Shown here one piece after another: positions 32,948 to 42,617 of a stretch of 64,000 nucleotides of DNA. Under the pieces are notes generated by a model. It was given only the letters and a program-made list of their open reading frames with translations, was not told where the DNA came from and searched no databases. A program made the position numbers and the translations under genes. How positions within the stretch are numbered: the stretch's first letter is position 1; each line of letters begins with the position of its first letter. Where the stretch lies: NCBI GenBank assembly GCA_041664345.1, contig JBAYKX010000007.1, forward strand, positions 62,001 to 126,000, read 5' to 3'. This stretch comes from GWE2-40-63 sp041664345. Its GTDB lineage: Bacteria; Bacteroidota; Bacteroidia; Bacteroidales; SZUA-534.

Positions 32948-34474
32948 ATGCCACTTTTAAAAGGAATTGTTAATTGGTTAACGATAAAACGGATGAACGA
33001 AATTAATCTGTTTCGCGAATATCCGGGAAATGTGCAGCGCGATACCTTGATGCAACTACTTGATGTTGCCCGCGACACTTGGTGGGGCACTCAATACGGG
33101 TTTGAAAACATTTCAAATTATAACACTTTTTGTAAACAAGTTCCTTTACAAGAATACGATGATTTAAAATTCTATGTGGAGAAATTGAGGAATGGAGAAA
33201 AAAACCTGCTTTGGCCAGGTGAAATTCGATGGTTTGCCAAATCGAGCGGAACCACCAGTGATAAAAGCAAGTTTATTCCAGTAACCCAAGAAGCGCTCGA
33301 CAATTGCCATTTCAGGGGTGGAAAAGATGTGATGTATTTTAACGAGAAGTTGTATCCTGATAACAGAGTACTTAAAGGAAAAGGGCTCATTATTGGAGGA
33401 AGTCATAAAATAAACAATTTTAGCAATGAATCGTACTTTGGCGATTTATCAGCTATCTTGATAGAAAATTTTCCTTTTTATGCTGAGTTTTTACGCACCC
33501 CTAAAACATCCATTGCTTTAATGGAAAACTGGGAAGAGAAACTGGAGCAAATGGCTCAGGCAACCATTCCCGAAAACGTTACCAGTATTTCTGGCGTTCC
33601 TTCATGGACCTTGGTTTTACTGAAAAGAATACTCGAGATAACCGGTGCCAAAACCATTATGGAAGTTTGGCCAAACTTGGAGCTTTTCATTCATGGCGGC
33701 GTAAGTTTTGACCCTTACAAATCACAATATCATCAGATAATAGGTAATCCCAACATGCATTATCTGGAAACGTATAACGCCTCGGAGGGTTTTTTTGGAA
33801 TTCAAGATGATCCGAACGACCCGGCGATGCTTTTAATGCTTGATTATGGTATTTTTTATGAATTCATACCGGTTAATGAAATAGGGAATAAAAACCCCAC
33901 CACGCTGCAAATTAATGAAGTACAACCCAATGTAAATTATGCCTTGGTAATTTCAACCAATGCCGGATTGTGGCGTTACATTATTGGCGACACCATAAAG
34001 TTTACTCAGACCTTTCCTCATAAGTTTCTGATAACCGGCCGTACCCGTCATTTTATCAATGCTTTTGGCGAGGAATTAATTGTTGACAATGCCGAAAAAG
34101 CACTGGGAATAGCTTGTCAGAAAACGGGTGCCGAAATTAATGAATACACGGCGGCACCAGTTTATATGGAAATTGGCAAACAAGGAGCCCATGAGTGGCT
34201 TATTGAATTTGAGAAAGAACCCGCTGATTTAGATTATTTTACCTACATACTCGACGATGCATTGAAAAACGTAAACTCCGATTATGAAGCCAAACGATTT
34301 AAGAGTTATAACTTAGATATGCCTCGCATTAAAAGCATCCCAAAAGGAACGTTCCACCTGTGGTTACAACAAAAAGGAAAATTAGGTGGCCAACATAAAA
34401 TACCCCGTTTGGCCAACAACCGGGAGTTTATTGATGACATTTTAAACATGCTTCCAACAAAAATTAAGCTGTGA
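32948..34474 (+). CDS. GH3-family acyl-adenylate-forming protein
   Basis: 508 residues. KSSGTTSDKSKFIPVT is the ATP-binding loop of the GH3/ANL-type fold; LETYNASEGFFGIQDD and RYIIGDTIKF, then ITGRTRHFINAFGEELIVDN are GH3 blocks. GH3 enzymes conjugate amino acids to carboxylic acids through adenylates; the bacterial substrate is unknown. Full length compared with Bacteroidota homologues. It overlaps the next gene by 4 bp (GTGA). Confidence 0.9.
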   Translation: MPLLKGIVNWLTIKRMNEINLFREYPGNVQRDTLMQLLDVARDTWWGTQYGFENISNYNTFCKQVPLQEYDDLKFYVEKLRNGEKNLLWPGEIRWFAKSSGTTSDKSKFIPVTQEALDNCHFRGGKDVMYFNEKLYPDNRVLKGKGLIIGGSHKINNFSNESYFGDLSAILIENFPFYAEFLRTPKTSIALMENWEEKLEQMAQATIPENVTSISGVPSWTLVLLKRILEITGAKTIMEVWPNLELFIHGGVSFDPYKSQYHQIIGNPNMHYLETYNASEGFFGIQDDPNDPAMLLMLDYGIFYEFIPVNEIGNKNPTTLQINEVQPNVNYALVISTNAGLWRYIIGDTIKFTQTFPHKFLITGRTRHFINAFGEELIVDNAEKALGIACQKTGAEINEYTAAPVYMEIGKQGAHEWLIEFEKEPADLDYFTYILDDALKNVNSDYEAKRFKSYNLDMPRIKSIPKGTFHLWLQQKGKLGGQHKIPRLANNREFIDDILNMLPTKIKL

Positions 34475-35253
34475 TTCAAAAAACAAGTTTATTAGTCCTA
34501 TTCTTTCTTGGAATTGAATTTGTTCATAGCCAGACTTTGATTCTATCAACGGCTAAGTATGATTTTTTGGGCACCGATGTTTACGGACAAATATATATGG
34601 TAAACGATGCCGAACTAATGAAACATGATGCTCAGGGTAATTTCAAACAAAAATACGTCAACAATCGCCTGGGAAATATTGGTGCTATCGATGCAACCAA
34701 TCCATTAAAAATTCTTGTTTTTTATCGCGAAAGCAATGCTTTGGTTTTTTTAGATCACAATTTAATCGAAATAACCGGTGGGTTGGATATCTATGAAATG
34801 GCTGGTTTTGAAGCTTCTTTGGCCTGCACCTCTTCCGATGGAGGATTTTGGCTGTGGAATCCGGTGCAACAAACCGTGAACCATTTTACCGACCAACGGG
34901 TTTCCGACCGTCAAACCCAATGTCTGAGCGATTGGTTTACCGGCAACACCGTAACCGAGATTTTGGAATGCGAACAAAAATTATTTGTTGTGGCCTCTCA
35001 CAAAATCCTACTATTCGATTATTTTGGAACCTATCTCAATTCCTTAGCGTTGGAACAAGTTAAAAATTTGAGTATTACCAATCAAACTTTGGTTTGGCTC
35101 TCAGGCAATAAATTATTGACCTATCATTGGCAAAGCCATCAAACCGGGGAAATGCCATTACCTGAAGGCAAATCACCCAAACAAGCATTCCTGGTTGGCA
35201 ATAAAATGATTCTTGGATTAGAGTCAAGTATTGAAATTTATGATTTGAAATAG
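34471..35253 (+). CDS. secreted beta-propeller-like protein, unknown
   Basis: 260 residues starting GTG at 34471, overlapping the GH3 stop. A signal peptide (LLVLFFLGIEFVHSQ) leads to a series of short beta blades (LIEITGGLDIYEM, DGGFWLWNP, KLFVVASHKILLFDY), as in lone beta-propeller proteins. No lipobox. It is probably periplasmic or surface. Coupling to the GH3 gene suggests a shared role that is unknown; such pairs are seen in Bacteroidota. Confidence 0.65.
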   Translation: MIQKTSLLVLFFLGIEFVHSQTLILSTAKYDFLGTDVYGQIYMVNDAELMKHDAQGNFKQKYVNNRLGNIGAIDATNPLKILVFYRESNALVFLDHNLIEITGGLDIYEMAGFEASLACTSSDGGFWLWNPVQQTVNHFTDQRVSDRQTQCLSDWFTGNTVTEILECEQKLFVVASHKILLFDYFGTYLNSLALEQVKNLSITNQTLVWLSGNKLLTYHWQSHQTGEMPLPEGKSPKQAFLVGNKMILGLESSIEIYDLK

Positions 35254-35289
35254 CGGATCACCGCCTCTTTAGGCGGTAATAATTGTTTT

Positions 35290-35958
35290 ATGCTCTATAA
35301 AAAACCTCACTTTGAACTAATCCTATGGGACTGGAACGGAACCCTTCTCAATGACCAGATTATTTGTATTGATGCCATGAACCGGCTGCTGGTGAAAAGG
35401 GGATTGCCATTGCTGACCGAAGAAAAATACCGACGTGTTTTTACTTTCCCGGTGAAAACCTATTACGCCCAACTGGGTTTCGATTTCACCAAAGAACCTT
35501 TTGAAATACCGGCACTGGAATTTATGGAACAATACCACCGGCTTCTTCCTCAGGCCGGTTTGTTCCCCGATGCCATTCCGGTACTCCATAAACTCAAGGA
35601 ATTAGGCTACCGGCAACTAATTCTATCGGCTATGGAGCAAGAGTCTTTGATTGCCGCAGTAAAAAACCTCCATGTTTTCGATTACTTTGAACAAATAGCA
35701 GGAATTCAGGACCAATATGCACATGGCAAGGTGAATCGGGCAAAAGAGTTGTTTTTACAAAAACAGATTTCGCCGCAAAACACGTTACTCATTGGCGACA
35801 CCCTCCACGATGTGGAAGTCGCCAATGAACTTGGTTGCCAATGTTTGCTAGTGGCTACAGGTCATCAATCGGCGGAACGGTTGCAAATAAACGGTAACCC
35901 GGTGGTAAAAAATTTGCGGCAGGCGTTGGAATGGGTTATTAAATTTAAAAAATCCTAA
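35290..35958 (+). CDS. HAD-superfamily hydrolase, phosphoglycolate phosphatase-like
   Basis: 222 residues. LILWDWNGTLLND is HAD motif I, with the nucleophile Asp14; the second Asp of DxDGT is Asn, a variant common in this subfamily that may alter acid catalysis. YRQLILSAMEQ (motif II) and LLIGDTLHDVEVANELG (motif IV) are present, with a helical cap between. Probably a small-molecule phosphatase. Stop is inside the terminator shared with the convergent gene. Confidence 0.85.
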   Translation: MLYKKPHFELILWDWNGTLLNDQIICIDAMNRLLVKRGLPLLTEEKYRRVFTFPVKTYYAQLGFDFTKEPFEIPALEFMEQYHRLLPQAGLFPDAIPVLHKLKELGYRQLILSAMEQESLIAAVKNLHVFDYFEQIAGIQDQYAHGKVNRAKELFLQKQISPQNTLLIGDTLHDVEVANELGCQCLLVATGHQSAERLQINGNPVVKNLRQALEWVIKFKKS

Positions 35959-35983
35959 CAGGTTTTAAAAACCTGTTAGGATT
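35951..35983. terminator. bidirectional terminator
   Basis: A 16-bp perfect inverted repeat, AATCCTAACAGGTTTT with its complement one base later, between two convergent genes. T-runs occur on both strands, and the upstream stop codon lies inside it. Confidence 0.88.
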
Positions 35984-36012
35984 GCATTCAAAAAAAATTA
36001 CGAGGTAATTTC

Positions 36013-36615
36013 CTAAAACCGGTAACTTACCGATAGCATGGCTGAGGAGTTGGATAAACCATAGCTAAAACCGGATCTTTTAATCACATCTACATTTGGG
36101 TCGTCAGGTGTTACTTTACTAACTGTTGTATAGTAGCTGAAATAGGGCATTACCTCTGCACCTAACACGAGTTTATCATGAATTATGTAATTGAATCCAA
36201 AAACCAGATTAATTCCTGGCGTATAATTACTATTTTCCAAAATCCGATCATTATTCGCTACCGTTTTATCATTATAATCATTTTTAGATTTAGAGTAGTG
36301 AAAAAATAAATCAGCTCCATATCGGAATTCAAAATTTTCTGCAATTAATTTTCTAAACTCTTTCCCTGCTTCTACATAAAATCCATTTTGGTGATTCCTA
36401 CTTTCGCTACTGTCTTGTTTAGAGTTAGCCACATTACCCGAAATTGTCATTGTATTAAACCTCCACATCGATTGATTGGTCCCTGTTTTATAGGTTATTC
36501 CAAAACTATCGAGGTTATTGAACACCAATCCAACCTCCCTTTGTTTGGTTGCTTCCTGAGCCATTACAAACACGGTTGCCGTTAAAAAACTAAATACTAA
36601 AAATGATTTTTTCAT
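36013..36615 (-). CDS. small outer-membrane beta-barrel protein
   Basis: 200 residues. Signal peptide MKKSFLVFSFLTATVFVMAQ with cleavage after AQ. Alternating amphipathic strands follow (GFYVEAGKEFRKL, FEFRYGADLFFHY, INLVFGFNYII), and the protein ends in SYRF, a terminal aromatic typical of Bam-assembled barrels. An eight-stranded OmpX/OmpW-like barrel is likely. No role assigned. Confidence 0.75.
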   Translation of the reverse strand: MKKSFLVFSFLTATVFVMAQEATKQREVGLVFNNLDSFGITYKTGTNQSMWRFNTMTISGNVANSKQDSSESRNHQNGFYVEAGKEFRKLIAENFEFRYGADLFFHYSKSKNDYNDKTVANNDRILENSNYTPGINLVFGFNYIIHDKLVLGAEVMPYFSYYTTVSKVTPDDPNVDVIKRSGFSYGLSNSSAMLSVSYRF

Positions 36616-36919
36616 ACTAATTAAGTTTTTAAAATTTAAGAATTACAGTAAAAATTGGACGTCCGGTTGCAAAAAAACAACTATCGTGCCATAATTATTT
36701 TTATGTTAACCGCATTATTGATTGTTTGAAATATAATTTCAATTCGGTACCTTTATACTACCTCTAGTTTCGTAAATAGTTATAACTAGTTGGTTATTTA
36801 GTGATTAAAGGCATGGCGGAAATTTACTATACTCATTATTATTAGAGCCTGCACGAGGTAGGTAATAAAATGCGTTTTGTCTTACATCTCATTTCTCAAA
36901 ATCTAACGTCTATTACTCC
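36616..36919. other. intergenic gap between divergent genes
   Basis: No coding frame. It holds divergent promoters for the barrel gene and the MFS gene; a TAGTTATAACTA palindrome lies near 36778-36789. No consensus promoter box stands out. Confidence 0.3.
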
Positions 36920-38158
36920 ATGCAACACTTCATCAAAGACCTGCAATACTATAAATTCAGCCTGTACGGGTTTTTCAAAAACCTGCGGTTCTTTGAGCCA
37001 TTCCTTATTTTGTATTTTTTAGATAAAGGAATGAGCTATACCCAAATTGGAATATTGTATGCTGTGCGCGAAGTGGGTATCAATATTTTGGAAATACCCA
37101 CCGGAATTATGGCAGATATTATTGGTCGCAAGCGCACCATGCTCATGGCTTTTTCATCGTACATTGTCTCCTTTGCTGTATTTTATCTGTTCAGTGGATT
37201 TTGGTTTTTTATATTAGCCATGGTCAGTTTCGCATTTGGGGAGTCGTTTCGGGGAGGAACCCATAAGGCCATGATATTTACATATTTGAAATTAAACGGA
37301 TGGGAAAACCAAAAAGTGGCCTACTATGGTCATACCCGTTCATGGTCGCAAATGGGTTCTGCCCTATCTTCGCTACTAGCCGCTGCCATCGTGCTTATAT
37401 CGGGTAATTACCAGGCGGTATTCCTGCTCTCAATTTTGCCTTATATAGCCGATTTTATATTAATCGCCACCTATCCCAAAGAGCTCGATGGAGAAATTCA
37501 AAACAATACGGATTCTGTTTCATCTAAACTTAGAGAAGTTTGGGCATCAATTAAAATGGCTTTTCGGCAGGTAACATTATTCCGGTTATTCGGCAATTTA
37601 GCCCTTTATGGAGGTTTGTTCAAAGCGTCAAAAGATTACCTTCAACCCATTCTGGTAATGGCCGTTTTAGCTATTTCCTTGGCTCCCGGCGTATCGCCCG
37701 AAAATAAATCGACTGTTGCCATCGGTATTATTTACTTCATCATTTATTCTATCACAGCGGTAACTACCCGTAATTCCGGCAAAATTACTGCCTGGATTGG
37801 AACGCTGGGCCGCACAATAAATATAACCCTTGTTTTGGGGGCATTTATTTCAATTGCCGTTGGTTTGTTGGTAAAAAACCAGATTCCGGTAGTGGCAGCC
37901 ATACTATTCCTGTTCCTTTATGTGATTGAAAACTTGAGGAAACCAGTGGGTATTTCAGCCGTAGCCGACACCCTTACTCCAAATATTCTCGCTACTGGTT
38001 TGTCCTCCCAATCGCTATTGGAATCGATAGCATCTGCCCTATTTGCCTTTTTATTAGGAATATTGGCTGATAATGCCGGGCTGGGAGTAGCTTTTATTAC
38101 GGCTGGAATCATAGTACTATTAATATTCCCGTGGATAAGAGTTAAGGCTCAGAAATAA
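36920..38158 (+). CDS. MFS transporter
   Basis: 412 residues with about 12 hydrophobic segments. MADIIGRKRTMLMAFSSYI is the cytoplasmic loop 2-3 motif (GxxxDRxGRKR-like) of the major facilitator superfamily. The second half repeats the six-helix pattern. It is an inner-membrane transporter whose substrate cannot be told. It is monocistronic. Confidence 0.85.
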   Translation: MQHFIKDLQYYKFSLYGFFKNLRFFEPFLILYFLDKGMSYTQIGILYAVREVGINILEIPTGIMADIIGRKRTMLMAFSSYIVSFAVFYLFSGFWFFILAMVSFAFGESFRGGTHKAMIFTYLKLNGWENQKVAYYGHTRSWSQMGSALSSLLAAAIVLISGNYQAVFLLSILPYIADFILIATYPKELDGEIQNNTDSVSSKLREVWASIKMAFRQVTLFRLFGNLALYGGLFKASKDYLQPILVMAVLAISLAPGVSPENKSTVAIGIIYFIIYSITAVTTRNSGKITAWIGTLGRTINITLVLGAFISIAVGLLVKNQIPVVAAILFLFLYVIENLRKPVGISAVADTLTPNILATGLSSQSLLESIASALFAFLLGILADNAGLGVAFITAGIIVLLIFPWIRVKAQK

Positions 38159-38660
38159 ATTTTTGTTTTCTCAAGTCACGGGGTGACAAACAATAACGTT
38201 GTATTAAGTATTATTATTTTTCCAATTATTTGAATAGTCTTCAATTTCAGAATTCAGAATTCGAAATTGTATGGAATCAGGCTGCAAGCCTGAAAAAACT
38301 CAGCCCGGTGCAGCGCACCGGGTATATTATTGGTAAATAATTATCGGCGCAAGCAGTTATTCTAATTACGACTACAAACGGTTCATGCGCCGAAAACGGA
38401 AATTTTAAATAAATCAAGTAAATGAGAGCAATAGAATGAAACCGGCAAAAAATACTTTGGGCTTAAGTCAACAACATTAGCTTACTAAATGAAAATCGCT
38501 TGTTTATTTGGATTATTTTAATTTAAGTCACCCCGTGACTATCAACACTTCAATATTTTTCTTATTTTGTGTGATGATTCGATAATTGGAATTCTAAAAA
38601 GAAGATACAATTAGCCGTAAAATCAAATAAATTAGGTACAAACCAATAAAGCGATTACAA
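38159..38660. repeat. hairpin-rich intergenic element
   Basis: Two matching 13-bp dyads, GTCACGGGGTGAC (38175-38187) and GTCACCCCGTGAC (38527-38539), flank about 340 bp. Inside are CAGGCTGCAAGCCTG (38278-38292) and CCCGGTGC AGC GCACCGGG (38304-38322), 12 bp apart. No gene is present. The arrangement recalls REP/MITE-type elements; it could also hold the promoter for the DUF2147 gene. Confidence 0.5.
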
Positions 38661-39083
38661 ATGAAGAAGTGTTTTTTTGTTCTTGTTGCTGGAATAGCAA
38701 TTTCTGTAGTAGGTTTTGCTCAATCAGGAGTTGAGGGTCGTTGGAAAACTATTGACGATGAAACCGGTAAAATGAAATCAATTGTTGAAATCAGCGTTGT
38801 TAACGGTAAATTAACCGGGAAAATAGTGGAATTAAAGCCCGGAGAAGATCCAAATAAACTTTGCACCGCTTGCACCGATTACCGCAAAGGGAAAAAATTA
38901 GTAGGTATGGAAATCATTAGCGGTCTTACCAAAGATGATGAAGAATGGAATGGTGACGATGGAATTATGGATCCCGAAAATGGCAAATTCTACGATTGTA
39001 CTTTATGGGTTGAAGAAGGTAAATTGCAAGTTCGCGGATACATTGGGTTTTTCTTCCGCACCCAAACTTGGGTAAGACCTTAG
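38661..39083 (+). CDS. DUF2147 family secreted protein
   Basis: 140 residues with signal peptide (FVLVAGIAISVVGFAQ). GVEGRWKTIDDETGK, then IVEISVVNGKLTGKI and KFYDCTLWVEEGKLQVRGYI, match DUF2147. A CTAC pair gives a possible disulfide. Probably periplasmic; the function is unknown. Its stop overlaps the convergent gene stop. Confidence 0.85.
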   Translation: MKKCFFVLVAGIAISVVGFAQSGVEGRWKTIDDETGKMKSIVEISVVNGKLTGKIVELKPGEDPNKLCTACTDYRKGKKLVGMEIISGLTKDDEEWNGDDGIMDPENGKFYDCTLWVEEGKLQVRGYIGFFFRTQTWVRP

Positions 39084-39090
39084 AGGTCTT
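39074..39090. terminator. shared hairpin at overlapping stops
   Basis: AAGACCT TAG AGGTCTT: a 7-bp dyad that contains the ends of both convergent genes. There is no long T-run, so its strength as a terminator is unclear. Confidence 0.45.
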
Positions 39091-39514
39091 CGTCAAGCGT
39101 AAATATAAAGCGATCTTTTGATTTTAAGGAGCCTGGTTTCACTTCGAAAGCCAGGCTTATTTCTTTTATGGCCTTTATTATATTTAAAATTTTTGATGCA
39201 TTTTGCGATGCAGTATCAAATTTTAGCCAGTAATCGACCTGTTTTTGCTCTTCCACTAAAAGTCCATTTTTCCCCTTATTTTGAATTAATTCGAGATTAA
39301 CCAACGGTTCTTGCTTAAAGTGCCTAAAAATAGAAAACTCCTGCACTTCCTGCTTTTTTGGATGATAAATCTGTAAGGTTTTATTTTCCTTAAACTCCAA
39401 ATGAAGCGATTCATTCAGCAAATATCCTAAGCGGTATATTGGTTCCGAGGTAATAAGGGCAATAAGGGTAAAATCAGGGTTAGGTTGTAAAGTAATTTTT
39501 AGTACGTTGCTCAT
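39080..39514 (-). CDS. IPExxxVDY family protein
   Basis: 144 residues. TLIALITSEPIYRLGYLLNE and LVEEQKQVDYWLKF match the Bacteroidota-specific IPExxxVDY family (VDYWLKF carries the VDY). Such genes sit beside rnc and pyk. No enzymatic motif is known. It is in the rnc-fabF-acpP strand and is probably part of the same transcript. Confidence 0.8.
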   Translation of the reverse strand: MSNVLKITLQPNPDFTLIALITSEPIYRLGYLLNESLHLEFKENKTLQIYHPKKQEVQEFSIFRHFKQEPLVNLELIQNKGKNGLLVEEQKQVDYWLKFDTASQNASKILNIIKAIKEISLAFEVKPGSLKSKDRFIFTLDEDL

Positions 39515-39565
39515 TTTTTGTGCGTTAAGAGCAATAAAAATACTAAATAACTGCTAACAAACTGC

Positions 39566-40294
39566 TTAATCGGAAAGGTTTTTTAACGATTCACAGGCCG
39601 CATTTTGTTCTGCTTCTTTTTTTGATAATCCTTTTCCCTGAGCAATAACCTTATCATCGAGACAAACAAAGCTAACAAATTCAGGGGTTACACCATCGGT
39701 AGGCTTTAAATCGGTTTGAAAAGTGATTTCCTTACGATCCTTTTGGGCCCATTCAATCAAGCGGCTTTTGTAGTTGGTTTCTGTGAGTAGTAATTGCTCC
39801 AAATCGATGTGTTTTTTCAGTAGTTGTTTAAAAACAAATTTTTTAACAGCACGGTATCCATGATCCAGATAAATGGCGCCAATCAAAGCCTCAAAGGCAT
39901 CGCCTAAAATATTTTTGTTGGAGTAATAATTGTGGGCATGTGAAATAATAAACCTATCTAAGCCCAATTGAGCTGCCAACTGCCCCAAATAATCGCCGTT
40001 TACAATTTTTGATCGGGTTTGGGTAAGAAAACCTTCGTGCTTATCGGGGAATTTGATGTACAGATATTCAGCTACCACGGCGTCTAAAATGGCATCACCC
40101 AGAAATTCCAACCGTTCGTTGTTTATTACCATCCCGTCGTGCAAACGCAAGGAGGCCGATTTGTGTATAAATGCCAACTTATACAATTCTTCGTTTCCCG
40201 GATACAATCCAGTTATACGATGTAAGCCATCGTAAAAACCCTTATCAGTACTGAGATAACGTTTGAAGTGAAATATAAAAAATCCTTTTAACAA
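39566..40294 (-). CDS. rnc: ribonuclease III
   Basis: 242 residues. NERLEFLGDAILDAVVAEYL is the RNase III signature with catalytic acidic residues; GDAFEALIGAIYLDHG is the second acidic motif. The C-terminal ~75 residues are a double-stranded RNA-binding domain (KSRLIEWAQK ... GKGLSKKEAEQNAACESL). It processes rRNA and other double-stranded RNA. It lies 7 bp after fabF. Confidence 0.95.
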   Translation of the reverse strand: MLKGFFIFHFKRYLSTDKGFYDGLHRITGLYPGNEELYKLAFIHKSASLRLHDGMVINNERLEFLGDAILDAVVAEYLYIKFPDKHEGFLTQTRSKIVNGDYLGQLAAQLGLDRFIISHAHNYYSNKNILGDAFEALIGAIYLDHGYRAVKKFVFKQLLKKHIDLEQLLLTETNYKSRLIEWAQKDRKEITFQTDLKPTDGVTPEFVSFVCLDDKVIAQGKGLSKKEAEQNAACESLKNLSD

Positions 40295-40301
40295 ACCTTA
40301 G

Positions 40302-41548
40302 TTACTCAAATTTTTTAAAAATAACGCATGCATTGTGACCACCAAAACCAAACGTATTGCTAAGTGCGGCGTTGATTTCTCGTTTTTGAGCCTTGTGTAA
40401 GGTAAGATTTAACTTAGGATCGATAGCCGGATCGGCCTCTTTGTGGTTAATAGTAGGTGGAACTAATCCATGGTTGATAGCCATAATGGAGGCAATGGAT
40501 TCAATCGCTCCGGCTGCACCTAATAAGTGTCCGGTCATTGATTTGGTTGAACTGATGTTTATTTTGTAAGCATGTTCGCCAAAAACTTTTTTAATAGCCA
40601 ATGTTTCTGGTATATCACCAATAGGGGTTGATGTACCATGAACATTCACATAATCAATTTCATCGGGTTTCATTCCGGCATCTTCTAAAGCCAATTTCAT
40701 GCACATAGCTGCTCCCAAACCTTCAGGGTGAGTTGCAGTTAAGTGATAAGCATCAGCCGATAAACCGCCACCCACTAATTCAGCATAAATTTTTGCTCCA
40801 CGGGCTTTGGCATGTTCCAATTCTTCCAGAACCAGTACGGCACCGCCTTCACCCATCACAAAACCATCGCGGTTTTTACAGAATGGGCGTGAAGCTGTTT
40901 TGTATTCTTCGTTGTTGGTTGATAACGCTTGCATGGAATTAAAACCTCCAATCCCTGCCGGGTAAATAGTGGCTTCCGATCCTCCTGCAATAAACACATC
41001 GGCTTTACCTAACCGGATGTAATTAAAGGCATCAATAAGGGCATTGGTTGAAGAAGCACATGCGGCAACCACACCAAAGTTTGGACCGTGAAACCCATAT
41101 TTTATGGAGATTTGCCCAGCGGCAATATCAGAAATCATTTTTGGGATAAAAAACGGATTGTACCGCGGTGTTCCATCACCTAAAGCAAAAGCACTTGCCT
41201 CTTCTGAAAAAGTAATCAAACCTCCGATACCGGAAGCATGAATTACCCCAATCCTATCTTTATTAATCGATTCCGGAAAAGCGGCATCGGCAATTGCTTC
41301 GTCGGCAGCAATCATGGCAAACTGGGCATACATATCCAATTTCCGTCCCTCTTTCCGATCGAAATACGTGTTGGGATCGTAGTTTTTACTTCACAAGCAA
41401 ATTGAGTTTTAAATTTAGACGCATCGAAACGAGTAATCTTATCGGAACCGCTCACTCCATTTTTAAAGCTTTCCCATGTTTCAGCCAGGTTATTACCCAG
41501 CGGATTTATGGTGCCAATTCCAGTTACAACAACTCTTTTTAATTCCAT
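40302..41548 (-). CDS. fabF: 3-oxoacyl-ACP synthase II, apparent frameshift
   Basis: The N-terminal 50 residues (MELKRVVVTGIGTINPLGNN) and the rest (from LDMYAQFAMIAADEA) are in different frames, joined at a five-base T run on the plus strand (41383-41387). Adding one base restores KNYDPNTYFDRKEGRKL. The catalytic Cys (VVAACASSTNAL), His (VNVHGTSTPIGD) and His (STKSMTGHLLGA) are intact. FabF elongates fatty acids on ACP. It is in the acpP-fabF-rnc cluster. As fabF is normally needed, a sequence error in a homopolymer is the best explanation. Confidence 0.9.
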
Positions 41549-41590
41549 AATGTATCTAAATTTAAAACTTCAATTATAAAAGAATGTCAA

Positions 41591-41827
41591 TTACTTAACG
41601 TTTTCTTCAATATGTGCAATAGCGTCACCTACAGTCGAAATCTTTTCTGCTTGATCGTCAGGAATAGCAATGTTGAATTCTTTTTCGAATTCCATGATCA
41701 ATTCTACCGTGTCAAGAGAGTCGGCTCCCAAGTCATTTGTAAAACTAGCTTCTGGAGTAACCTCGTTTTCATCAACACCTAGTTTGTCAACGATAATTGC
41801 TTTAACTCTTGATGCAATGTCTGACAT
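41591..41827 (-). CDS. acpP: acyl carrier protein
   Basis: 78 residues. The phosphopantetheine serine lies in GADSLDTVELIMEFEK (DSL motif). Acidic helices make it a typical ACP. It carries growing acyl chains for FabF, which follows at 43 bp. Confidence 0.97.
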   Translation of the reverse strand: MSDIASRVKAIIVDKLGVDENEVTPEASFTNDLGADSLDTVELIMEFEKEFNIAIPDDQAEKISTVGDAIAHIEENVK

Positions 41828-41899
41828 AATTTCAAATTTTTAGTTAAAAAATAATTAATAATTAGGGTTTCTACCCTTAATAAAGAACCTCTGTTCTTG

Positions 41900-41970
41900 A
41901 GGTCTCGAGCGGATTCGAACCGCTGTACCCGGTTTTGCAGACCGATGCCTAGCCACTCGGCCACGAGACC
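41900..41970 (-). tRNA. tRNA-Cys (GCA)
   Basis: 71 bases fold as a complete cloverleaf: acceptor GGTCTCG/CGAGACC, D-arm with GAGTGGCTAGGC, anticodon loop CTGCAAA with GCA, T-arm with GGTTCGAATCC. CCA is not encoded. It lies upstream of acpP on the same strand. Confidence 0.95.
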
Positions 41971-42041
41971 AAAAATTGCGCGGTGCAAATTTATAAAATA
42001 ATTTTGCTTACAATCAAATATTGCAAATAAAATTAGTTAAT

Positions 42042-42410
42042 TTATTGAAAATCAGTTTTTATTTTTTCCAGGGTAACGCTTACCTGTTCAACTTTACCGC
42101 CCAATGGTGGATTTATTTTAGAAACTTTAATTCGTGCTTTATTCACGGTAGGTAACTCTTGAAACAACTGTTTCAGAATTCGATAGGCCACATGTTCCAG
42201 CAAATGGGCTTTACTTTCCATCTGTTTTTTTGCAATCTGATAAGCCGTTTGGTAATTCACCGCATCGTGGATGTTGTCAGTAAGTTCAGGTTTCGACGTA
42301 TCGGTTTCCAGGCGTAAATCAATCATAAACCGGTTGCCCACAATGCGTTCCTCTGAAAAACACCCGTGGTAGGCATAAAACTCCATTCCCTCTAGTTCAA
42401 TAATTCCCAT
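42042..42410 (-). CDS. folB: dihydroneopterin aldolase
   Basis: 122 residues from ATG at 42410 (MGIIELEGMEFYAYHGCFSE); a ten-residue extension is unlikely. YHGCFSEE and LLEHVAYRILKQL with VNKARIKVSKINPPLGG are FolB features (conserved Glu/Tyr/Lys). It forms 6-hydroxymethyl-dihydropterin in folate synthesis. It stands alone between tRNA-Cys and the divergent glnS. Confidence 0.9.
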   Translation of the reverse strand: MGIIELEGMEFYAYHGCFSEERIVGNRFMIDLRLETDTSKPELTDNIHDAVNYQTAYQIAKKQMESKAHLLEHVAYRILKQLFQELPTVNKARIKVSKINPPLGGKVEQVSVTLEKIKTDFQ

Positions 42411-42617
42411 GTTCAAACTATTTTGATGCCAAATTAACAACTTTTAAAAGGAATATTAAAACATTAGATATATAGATTGTGAGATTTGAGTAATGAGATA
42501 ATATTTTTTAAAGGGTAATTTAACACAAAAGATAAATATTTTTATTGCAATGGGCATCTATATATTATAAATCAAGTTATTTTTGTACCCTGATTTTATA
42601 AAAATAATACACAAATA

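Noticed and set aside
41779..41988. Minus-strand ORF overlapping tRNA-Cys
   Set aside because: It reads through the tRNA and the start of acpP; both are well defined.
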